DNA of 6,762 bases from Parabacteroides sp. GTDB lineage: Bacteria > Bacteroidota > Bacteroidia > Bacteroidales > Tannerellaceae. Position 1 is the stretch's first letter. Each line of letters begins with the position of its first letter. A program made the translations under genes and the position numbers. The DNA is taken from NCBI GenBank assembly GCA_020026285.1, contig JAHHQS010000190.1, positions 1 to 6,762 on the forward strand. Direction: 5' to 3'. Shown one piece after another: positions 1-5,582 of this stretch. Below the pieces are notes generated by a model. The model searched no databases and had not been told where the DNA came from. It saw nothing but the letters and a program-made list of their open reading frames with translations.

Positions 1-62
1 TTGATACACAATAACGAATCAAAAAGAAAAGCACAAATAAAAACTTAAAAACTAATATACTT
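1..62 (+). other. A/T-rich leader before the glucan operon
   Basis: This short stretch is very A-rich and leads to the ATG at 63 without a Shine-Dalgarno sequence, as is usual in Bacteroidota. I cannot pick out a -33/-7 promoter pair in it, so the operon promoter probably lies before the window. Frame 1 is open from base 1 to a TAA at 46-48 and frame 3 stops at 12-14, so it could contain the tail of an upstream gene, but 15 or fewer codons of Lys/Asn-rich sequence cannot support a call. Confidence 0.4.
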
Positions 63-2000
63 ATGAGTTATCTTAAATTTGATAAGACAGTTATGATCAA
101 TTTGCAAGAGTCTTTAACTCGTGAAGTTCTTAGAACCAATCGTCAAGGCGCTTACCATAGTAGTACTGTCGTAGATTGCAATACTCGTAAATATCACGGA
201 TTATTAGTTATGCCTGTCCCGGCAATTGATGACGATAATCATGTTTTGCTATCATCTTTGGATGAAACAGTAATACAGCATGGTGCGGAATTCAATTTGG
301 GATTGCATAAGTACGGGGAAAATAATTATAGCCCGAAAGGACATAAGTATATTCGCGAGTATACTTGTGATACAGTTCCTCGTACCGTGTATCGTGTAGG
401 TGGTGTAATCTTCTCGAAAGAAAAGGTGTTTTCAATGTATGATAATCGAATCATGATTAAGTATACACTTGAAGATGCACATTCTGCTACAACATTACGT
501 TTTCGTCCATTCCTGGCGTTCCGTAGTGTTAAGAATCTGACATATGCTAATGATAATATTAACAAGGATTATACTGTTGTACCAAATGGTATTAAAATGT
601 GTTTGTATGCAGGTTACCCGGATTTGTTTATGCAATTTAACAAGAAGGTAAACTTTGTGTACGATCCTAAATGGTATTATGGCATTGAATATTCTAAAGA
701 ACAGGAAAGAGGTTATCCTTATAAAGAGGATCTTTTTGTTCCTGGATATTTTGAAGTTCCAATTAAAAAAGGTGAAACAATCGTATTTAGCGCTGGTGAC
801 AGTCAGGTTGCAACAACTCGATTAAAATCATTGTATGAATCAGAAGTTGCCAATCGTACTCCACGTACCAGTTTCTATAATTGTTTGAAGAATTCAGTTC
901 AGCAGGCTTATTTCCGTCCGAAAGAACAAGATGCGTACTTGTTGGCCGGTTATCCTTGGTTTAAAGTTCGCGCTCGTGACTTGTTCCTGGCGGCTCCTGG
1001 TTCTACCTTGTCAATTGATGATCCTGCTCGCTTTGAAAAGATCATGGGAACAGCTTTGCCTGCTGTGAGAGCTTACATGGAAGATGGCGTTCTGGATAAT
1101 GTGATCAAGGAAATAGAGAAGCCGGATGTAATCCTGTGGGCTATCTGGGCAATTCAGCAATATGCTAAATATGTAAATCTGAACAGGGCCTGTGAATTAT
1201 ACAAGGATTTTGTAGATGAGGCAGTTAATTATCTGATAGATCAGAAGCATCCTGGATTGAAAGTAATGGATAGTGGTCTGTTGTTTGCTGAAGGTGGACG
1301 GGAGAAGGCTATCACTTGGATGAATTCAGAGTGTGACGGTCATCCGGTTGTTCCACGTTCAGGTTATATCGTAGAGTTTAACGCAGCATGGTACAATGCC
1401 TTGTGTTTCGATCGTGAAATGAATAACGGTGAAGTTAGTGAAAGAATCAATAATTTGATTTCGGCTATAGAAGTTTCATTCCCAAATACATTTGTGAATG
1501 GATTTAATTATCTGTTCGACTATGTAAATGGTTCGTTCGTCGACTGGAGTGTTCGTCCGAATATGTTGTTTGCTGTAGCATTACAATATTCACCATTAAC
1601 AAGAGTTCAGAAACGTGCTGTTGTAGATATAGTAACTAAAGAATTACTTACTCCTAAGGGTATTCGTTCATTAAGTCCTAAGAGCGAAGGTTACCGTCCT
1701 TATTGTAACGGCCCTCAAAGAGATAGAGACCTTGCATATCATCAGGGTACAGCCTGGCCTTGGTTGTTGGGTGTATATCTGGAAGCTTATCTTCGAGTAT
1801 TCGGCAGATCCGGAGTAGCTTTTGCAGAACGTATGTTGATTAGTATGGAGGAAGAAATGAGTAACCATTGTATTGGTACTATTCCTGAAACATTTGACGG
1901 AAATCCTCCATTTACTGGACGAGGAGCAATCTCTTTTACAATGAATGTGGCTGCTATTCTTAGAATAGAAGAAATGTTGAAGAAGTATAACGCCGAATAA
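63..2000 (+). CDS. Glycogen debranching enzyme homologue (GH133-type amylo-alpha-1,6-glucosidase fold), altered active site
   Basis: The 645-residue protein belongs to the bacterial glycogen debranching family, whose members hydrolyse alpha-1,6 branch stubs of glycogen in the cytoplasm. An N-terminal beta-rich domain (about 15-250) carries the hallmark NTRKYHGLLV at 40-49. The C-terminal (alpha/alpha)6 glucosidase domain (about 270-640) shows AGYPWF at 295-300, an RD pair at 305-306, EFNAAWYNAL at 438-447, YHQGTAWPW at 559-567 and PETFDG at 608-613, whose Glu609 matches the expected general base. Two positions depart from the family as I know it: the usual WGRD stretch reads RARD (303-306), and the usual TWMD reads TWMN (418-421), so the expected general-acid Asp is Asn421. 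Activity may therefore be lost, reduced or changed, or the change may be typical of the Bacteroidales branch. There is no signal peptide. The start at 63 gives the normal family N-terminus; Met11 is an unlikely alternative. The next gene begins 11 bases after the stop, which implies co-transcription. Family assignment is firm; catalytic status is not. Confidence 0.93.
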   Translation: MSYLKFDKTVMINLQESLTREVLRTNRQGAYHSSTVVDCNTRKYHGLLVMPVPAIDDDNHVLLSSLDETVIQHGAEFNLGLHKYGENNYSPKGHKYIREYTCDTVPRTVYRVGGVIFSKEKVFSMYDNRIMIKYTLEDAHSATTLRFRPFLAFRSVKNLTYANDNINKDYTVVPNGIKMCLYAGYPDLFMQFNKKVNFVYDPKWYYGIEYSKEQERGYPYKEDLFVPGYFEVPIKKGETIVFSAGDSQVATTRLKSLYESEVANRTPRTSFYNCLKNSVQQAYFRPKEQDAYLLAGYPWFKVRARDLFLAAPGSTLSIDDPARFEKIMGTALPAVRAYMEDGVLDNVIKEIEKPDVILWAIWAIQQYAKYVNLNRACELYKDFVDEAVNYLIDQKHPGLKVMDSGLLFAEGGREKAITWMNSECDGHPVVPRSGYIVEFNAAWYNALCFDREMNNGEVSERINNLISAIEVSFPNTFVNGFNYLFDYVNGSFVDWSVRPNMLFAVALQYSPLTRVQKRAVVDIVTKELLTPKGIRSLSPKSEGYRPYCNGPQRDRDLAYHQGTAWPWLLGVYLEAYLRVFGRSGVAFAERMLISMEEEMSNHCIGTIPETFDGNPPFTGRGAISFTMNVAAILRIEEMLKKYNAE

Positions 2001-2011
2001 ATAATACATAT

Positions 2012-3277
2012 ATGAAAGCATTAATGTTTGGTTGGGAATTTCCCCCTCATATTTTAGGCGGTTTAGGTACTGCGAGTTTCGGTTTGACACGTGGCATGGC
2101 TATGCAGCCTGATATGGATATCACATTTTGTATTCCTAAGCCTTGGGGTGATGAGGATCAAAGTTTCCTAAAGATTATAGGAGTAAATAATGTACCTATC
2201 GTTTGGCGTGATGTGAATATGGATCAGGTCAGAGAGCGATTTGGTAAGTTTATGGATCCGCAATTATATTATGATTTTCGAAATAATATATATGCAGACT
2301 TCTCATATCGTCATGTAAATGATTTTGGTTGTCTGGAATTTTCCGGACGTTATCCGGATAATTTGTTGGAAGAAATCAATAATTATTCAATTGTGGCAGG
2401 CGTTATTGCAAGAACTGTTCCTTGCGATATCATCCATGCTCACGACTGGTTGACTTATCCGGCAGGTATTCATGCCAAGCAGGTTACAGGAAAACCGTTG
2501 GTTATTCATGTCCATGCAACAGATTACGATAGAAGTCGTGGAAATGTAAATCCTGACGTATATAATATTGAGAAAAATGGTATGGATCATGCTGATCATA
2601 TAATGACAGTAAGTAATCTGACCCGACAGACTGTCATTGAAAAATATCATCAGGATCCAGCAAAGGTAACAACTGTTCATAATGCGGTTGAACCTTTAAG
2701 CCCTGAAATTTTAGCTATTCAGGATAAGAAAGGGGTGAAAGATAAAATCATTACTTTCCTGGGACGTATTACCATGCAGAAAGGACCTGAATATTTCGTT
2801 GAAGCCGCAGCTAAAGTTTTAAAGAAGGCTCCAAATGCTCGTTTTGTTATGGCTGGTAGTGGCGATATGATGGATCAGATGATTCGTCTGGCTGCTTCTC
2901 GTAATATTTCTGATCGTTTTCATTTTACAGGCTTTATGAAAGGTAAACAGGTTTATGAAGTCTTGAAAGCGAGTGATGTTTATGTTATGCCTTCTGTATC
3001 GGAACCTTTTGGTATATCTCCGCTTGAGGCTATGCAGTGTGGTGTTCCTTCTATTATTTCCAAACAGTCAGGTTGTGCGGAGATTCTGAATTATGCGGTA
3101 AAAGTTGATTATTGGGATATCGAAGCTTTGGCTGATGCTATGTATTCAATTATTACTTATCCGGCAATGCACGAATTCTTGAAAGTGGAAGGAAAGAAAG
3201 AAGTGGATAACATTAAATGGGAATATGCCGGACAGAAAGTTCGTCGTATTTATGATATGGTTATAGGTAATAAGTAA
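2012..3277 (+). CDS. GT-B glycosyltransferase, glycogen-synthase-like (GT4/GT5 type)
   Basis: The 421-residue protein is a retaining GT-B glycosyltransferase. The N-terminal Rossmann-like half opens with FGWEFPP (6-12) and the GGLGTA loop (16-21), the sugar-nucleotide and acceptor loop typical of glycogen/starch-synthase-like enzymes, followed by HAHDWLT (142-148) and HVHATDYDRSRG (166-177). The C-terminal donor half has VSNLTR (200-205), HNAV (223-226), FLGRIT followed by KGPEYFVEA (249-265), AGSGD (281-285) and the E-x7-E motif, Glu331 to Glu339 in EPFGISPLEA. All key motifs look intact and the length is normal. Lying between a debranching homologue and a GH57 protein, it probably transfers glucose from a nucleotide sugar (ADP- or UDP-glucose) to an alpha-1,4-glucan. 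Donor and acceptor cannot be read from the sequence, so a trehalose-, sucrose- or other alpha-glucosyl-forming role is not excluded. No signal peptide or membrane segment is seen. The start at 2012 keeps the complete first beta strand; the upstream bases are A/T-rich with no Shine-Dalgarno. Confidence 0.9.
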   Translation: MKALMFGWEFPPHILGGLGTASFGLTRGMAMQPDMDITFCIPKPWGDEDQSFLKIIGVNNVPIVWRDVNMDQVRERFGKFMDPQLYYDFRNNIYADFSYRHVNDFGCLEFSGRYPDNLLEEINNYSIVAGVIARTVPCDIIHAHDWLTYPAGIHAKQVTGKPLVIHVHATDYDRSRGNVNPDVYNIEKNGMDHADHIMTVSNLTRQTVIEKYHQDPAKVTTVHNAVEPLSPEILAIQDKKGVKDKIITFLGRITMQKGPEYFVEAAAKVLKKAPNARFVMAGSGDMMDQMIRLAASRNISDRFHFTGFMKGKQVYEVLKASDVYVMPSVSEPFGISPLEAMQCGVPSIISKQSGCAEILNYAVKVDYWDIEALADAMYSIITYPAMHEFLKVEGKKEVDNIKWEYAGQKVRRIYDMVIGNK

Positions 3278-3315
3278 AACAAATTCGAACAGAAAACTAA
3301 TAAATTGAAATAATT

Positions 3316-4629
3316 ATGAAAACTATATGCTTTTATTTTCAGATACATCAACCGTTTCGATTGAAAAGATATCGTTTCTTTGATATAGGAAATGATCATT
3401 ATTACTATGATGATTTTCAGAATGAAGAAATCATGCGTCGAATAGCTGAAAAATGTTATTTGCCAGCTAATCGTACGATTTTGGAAATGATAAAATCAAG
3501 CGGTAATAAATTCAAAGTGGCTTTTTCTATTTCGGGTGTCGCTTTGGAACAGATGGAAATCTATACTCCTGAAGTAATTGACTCTTTCAAGGAATTGGCT
3601 GCAACAGGTAATGTTGAGTTCTTGGCTGAAACTTATGCTCATTCTTTGTCTTCTTTAGGAGATCCTGAAGAATTCAAACATCAGATTGACAAGCAGGAAG
3701 ACAAAATTAAGACATTGTTTGGTGTCAAACCAAAAGTTTTTCGTAATACGGAATTGATATATTCAGATGAAATTTCTGAATATGTATATGAAAAAGGTTA
3801 TAGAGGAATGCTGACAGAAGGTGCTAAACATATTTTGGGGTGGAAGAGTCCTAATTATATGTATTCTTCAAGTGTTCAACCTAAACTTCATTTGTTGTTG
3901 AAGAATGATCGCTTCAGTGAAGATTTGTCGGATCGCTTTAGTGATTATAGCTGGAATGAATATCCGTTAACTGCTGATAAATATATTTCATGGATTGCTG
4001 AGACTCCAGAATCTGAACAGGTAATCAACCTGTTTATGAATTATGAAGTTTTGGGCTCGTTACATCCGGCAGAAACTGGTATTTTTGAATTCTTCAAAGC
4101 TTTGCCTCGTTATGCTGCTGAAAAGGGAATCAGCTTCTCAACTCCATCTGAAATATTTACCTTGTTGAAACCAGTTGACAGTATTTCTGTTCCTTATCCA
4201 ATTTCATGGGTTGATGAAGAACGTGACTGTAGTTCTTGGTTGGGTAACGTACTTCAACAGGAAGCTTTCAAAAAAATCTGTGAAATAGGGGAAAGGGTTC
4301 GTTTGTGTGATTTGCGTAGAATTCGTCAGGACTGGTACTATTTGCAGAGTAGTGACCATTTCTATTATATGAGTACGAAACATATGGGTAGTGGTGGCTT
4401 TAGTCCTTATGATAATGCTTACGATGCATTTAATAATTATATGAATGTGTTGTCTGACTTTATTGAAAGGGTGAAAGCTCAATATCCTCAGGATATTGAT
4501 AATGAAGAGTTGAATTCATTGCTTACAACAATTCAGAATCAAGGTAAGGAAATTGCTTCTTTACAGAAAGAACTGGATAAATATAAAAAGAAAGCAGCTC
4601 CTAAAAAAACAAAAAGTTCAACTAAATAG
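3316..4629 (+). CDS. GH57 alpha-amylase-like protein with Asn at the expected catalytic Asp
   Basis: The 437-residue protein is a family GH57 member of the alpha-amylase type. The barrel domain (about 1-285) begins with the family signature HQP at 11-13 and contains EFLAETYAHSL (101-111), FRNTELIY (142-149) with the expected nucleophile Glu146, and FMNYE (240-244). In active alpha-amylases of this type the last motif normally reads FMDYE and its Asp is the proton donor; here it is Asn242. The helical region after the barrel shows SWVDEERD and SSWLGN (297-311) and SDHFYYM (346-352), all typical of this branch. The C-terminus (about 397-437) is a predicted coiled coil ending in a Lys-rich tail. 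No signal peptide is present, so it is cytoplasmic. It lies 38 bases after the glycosyltransferase in the same probable operon. Alpha-amylase-like GH57 homologues with incomplete catalytic residues are known, so it may be non-hydrolytic, a glucan-binding helper, or an enzyme with altered chemistry. Family assignment is firm; activity is uncertain. Confidence 0.92.
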   Translation: MKTICFYFQIHQPFRLKRYRFFDIGNDHYYYDDFQNEEIMRRIAEKCYLPANRTILEMIKSSGNKFKVAFSISGVALEQMEIYTPEVIDSFKELAATGNVEFLAETYAHSLSSLGDPEEFKHQIDKQEDKIKTLFGVKPKVFRNTELIYSDEISEYVYEKGYRGMLTEGAKHILGWKSPNYMYSSSVQPKLHLLLKNDRFSEDLSDRFSDYSWNEYPLTADKYISWIAETPESEQVINLFMNYEVLGSLHPAETGIFEFFKALPRYAAEKGISFSTPSEIFTLLKPVDSISVPYPISWVDEERDCSSWLGNVLQQEAFKKICEIGERVRLCDLRRIRQDWYYLQSSDHFYYMSTKHMGSGGFSPYDNAYDAFNNYMNVLSDFIERVKAQYPQDIDNEELNSLLTTIQNQGKEIASLQKELDKYKKKAAPKKTKSSTK

Positions 4630-4645
4630 TTAAGCTGTTTTTTTA
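4602..4645. repeat. 10-bp A/T-rich inverted repeat spanning the GH57 stop codon
   Basis: The arms TAAAAAAACA (4602-4611) and TGTTTTTTTA (4636-4645) are perfect reverse complements separated by 24 bases that include the TAG stop at 4627-4629. The right arm is a seven-T run, so the structure could act as a weak terminator or 3'-end stabiliser. The stem is almost all A-T and the left arm encodes the Lys-rich tail, so chance pairing in A-rich coding DNA is a real alternative. Confidence 0.35.
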
Positions 4646-4675
4646 AGATATATATTATTAAGTTATGTTTTTATT

Positions 4676-4790
4676 AGCAGAGGGTGTTATCTAATGATTT
4701 TTGAAGTAAATTTTGCCCTCGTTTTTATGGTTTTTAATAGTTAATATATCTAGAACCACCCCTTTGTGAAAAGGGGTGGCTTGTTTTTTT
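4676..4790 (+). ncRNA. Possible small RNA or structured 3' UTR ending in the terminator
   Basis: GAGGG at 4680-4684 pairs with CCCTC at 4716-4720. It extends inward by two G-T wobbles (4685-4715, 4686-4714) and outward around a bulged A4679 (C4678-G4721, G4677-T4722, A4676-T4723). This hairpin, an A/T-rich linker and the strong terminator form a compact unit of about 115 bases. A weak Bacteroidota-type -7 candidate, TATGTTTT (one mismatch to TAnnTTTG), lies at 4664-4671, but no good -33 element pairs with it. It may simply be the operon's 3' UTR. No known RNA family is recognised. Confidence 0.2.
4756..4790 (+). terminator. Strong rho-independent terminator after the glucan operon
   Basis: A perfect 10-bp stem, CCACCCCTTT (4756-4765) with AAAGGGGTGG (4770-4779), closes a GTGA loop (4766-4769), a GNRA-type tetraloop. 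It is followed by CTTG and seven T residues (4784-4790). The hairpin and U-tract are a textbook intrinsic terminator for + strand transcription. There is no matching A-tract on the left, so it is probably one-directional. It lies 126 bases after the GH57 stop and before grpE, and so insulates the two units from each other. Confidence 0.92.
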
Positions 4791-4800
4791 ATAAAAAGTA

Positions 4801-4833
4801 GTTGGTGTTTTTATTTTTACTTCTTTATATTCG
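4801..4833 (+). promoter_or_regulatory. Weak candidate promoter for grpE-dnaJ
   Basis: The Bacteroidota primary-sigma consensus is TTTG near -33 and TAnnTTTG near -7, about 19-21 bases apart. Here TTG at 4802-4804 is followed after 21 bases by TATATTCG at 4826-4833, which has one mismatch. It lies just past the terminator, where a promoter for the downstream unit is expected. Transcription would start near 4840 and give a leader of about 140 bases containing both downstream stem-loops. The match is imperfect and the region is A/T-rich, so chance matches are likely. Confidence 0.25.
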
Positions 4834-4851
4834 AATCATTTTTTTATAAAT

Positions 4852-4871
4852 AAGACTTTGGCAGTCTTTTT
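4852..4871 (+). promoter_or_regulatory. Small stem-loop with T-run in the grpE leader
   Basis: AAGACT (4852-4857) and AGTCTT (4863-4868) form a perfect 6-bp stem around the 5-base loop TTGGC, with the T-run continuing to 4871. It resembles a weak intrinsic terminator or attenuator, or an operator dyad. The stem has only two G-C pairs, so stable termination is doubtful. It does not match the CIRCE heat-shock operator. Confidence 0.3.
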
Positions 4872-4909
4872 GTGTCTATTAAGTATAGTAAGATAGTTAT
4901 AAAATATCC

Positions 4910-4945
4910 CTTATCAGGAAAATAGAGTTGATGGTTCCTGGTAAG
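4910..4945 (+). promoter_or_regulatory. 11-bp stem-loop upstream of grpE
   Basis: CTTATCAGGAA (4910-4920) pairs with TTCCTGGTAAG (4935-4945) over 11 positions, with one U-G wobble (4914-4941) and a 14-base loop. No T-run follows, so it is not an intrinsic terminator. It ends 37 bases before the grpE ATG, so it does not cover the start codon directly. It could be a leader RNA element controlling stability or translation of the chaperone mRNA, or a DNA operator. No known family is recognised; the role is inferred only from structure and position. Confidence 0.4.
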
Positions 4946-4982
4946 TTGTTAATAATCAGATAAAAATAAAAATATATATAAT

Positions 4983-5570
4983 ATGAGCGACAAGCAATTT
5001 GAAAAGAAAGAAAATTCTTCTGAACAAGAAGAACAGAATGTCGTGAATGAAGAAGCGACAAATTTGCAGACAGAAAGTGATAATTCGTCAGAAACATCTG
5101 ACGAAGCTGCCAATATGGCCGATGAACAGGATGATTTGCAAAAGAAATATAAAGAATTAAATGATTCTCATTTAAGATTAAGAGCTGAATTTGACAATTA
5201 TCGTAAACGTACATTACGCGAAAAGAGTGAGTTAATCAAGAATGGTGGTGAAAATGCTTTGACTCAACTGTTGCCTGTCATTGATGACTTTGAACGTGCA
5301 TTGCAGAATATTCATAAGGCGGAAGATATGGCTGCTGTTGCAGAAGGTGTCGATTTAATTTATAATAAGTTTATTTCTTATTTAGCTAGCCAGGGTGTAA
5401 AACCTATGGATGTTGTAGGTCTGCCTTTCGATTTGGACAATAGTGAGGCTATTGCAACAATTCCTGCTCCTGAAGCTGATATGAAAGGAAAAGTCTTGGA
5501 TTGTGTACAAACAGGTTACACTCTAAATGAAAAAGTGATTCGTCACGCTAAAGTTGTCGTAGGAGAATAA
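4983..5570 (+). CDS. grpE: GrpE, nucleotide exchange factor of DnaK
   Basis: The 195-residue protein is GrpE, a cytoplasmic dimer that releases ADP from DnaK and so resets the Hsp70 cycle. Residues 1-50 are acidic, rich in Glu, Asp, Ser and Asn, and probably disordered. The long coiled-coil helix follows (about 50-90), with the hallmark RLRAEFDNYRKR at 65-76. The four-helix-bundle part contains LLPVIDDFERAL (96-107). The C-terminal beta wing includes GLPFDLDNSEAI (146-157), VLDCVQTGYTLN (171-182) and the terminal AKVVVGE. Length is normal for the family. The start at 4983 is the first ATG in frame and follows an A/T-rich stretch with no Shine-Dalgarno. dnaJ begins 12 bases after the stop, so the two are almost certainly co-transcribed. 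The leader holds two stem-loops that could carry regulation. hrcA and dnaK, neighbours in many other bacteria, are absent from the window. Confidence 0.96.
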   Translation: MSDKQFEKKENSSEQEEQNVVNEEATNLQTESDNSSETSDEAANMADEQDDLQKKYKELNDSHLRLRAEFDNYRKRTLREKSELIKNGGENALTQLLPVIDDFERALQNIHKAEDMAAVAEGVDLIYNKFISYLASQGVKPMDVVGLPFDLDNSEAIATIPAPEADMKGKVLDCVQTGYTLNEKVIRHAKVVVGE

Positions 5571-5582
5571 TAATTTACGATT

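Larger units (their letters stand above)
4630..4982. other. 353-base intergenic region between the glucan operon and grpE
   Basis: No convincing protein-coding gene is present. The region divides in two at the terminator (4756-4790). The part before it is transcribed 3' sequence of the glucan operon and may include a small-RNA-like unit. The part after it is the promoter and leader region of grpE-dnaJ, with one weak promoter candidate and two stem-loops. Base composition is strongly A/T-rich apart from the terminator stem, which stands out as a block of C and G. Confidence 0.8.

Noticed and set aside
1..48. Possible C-terminal end of an upstream gene
   Set aside because: Two frames stop nearby (12-14 and 46-48), neither tail is recognisable, and the bases look like ordinary A-rich leader.
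326..565. Other shadow frames (326-565, 2387-2680 and 4204-4482 on the minus strand; 5755-5952 on the plus strand)
   Set aside because: All sit inside clear genes in other frames and show no family motif.
1671..2090. Minus-strand open frame of 139 codons across the end of the debranching gene
   Set aside because: It lies opposite two well-supported genes, matches no recognisable domain and has a composition typical of antisense translation.
1323..4041. Sequencing error as the cause of both Asp-to-Asn changes
   Set aside because: A single-base G-to-A error would be needed in both genes at precisely the equivalent position, with all surrounding residues intact. It is not excluded for one, but is unlikely for both.
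4694..4744. 16-codon hydrophobic open frame (MIFEVNFALVFMVFNS) before the terminator
   Set aside because: Open frames this short are expected by chance in A/T-rich intergenic DNA, and nothing downstream suggests a leader-peptide mechanism.
4791..4982. CIRCE heat-shock operator upstream of grpE
   Set aside because: Neither half of the TTAGCACTC-N9-GAGTGCTAA pattern is present; the two dyads found have different sequences and spacing.
4897..5214. Minus-strand open frame of 105 codons over the grpE leader and start
   Set aside because: It overlaps grpE and the stem-loop, has no recognisable domain, and is the complement of A/T-rich DNA, giving a Tyr/Phe/Leu/Ile-rich product.
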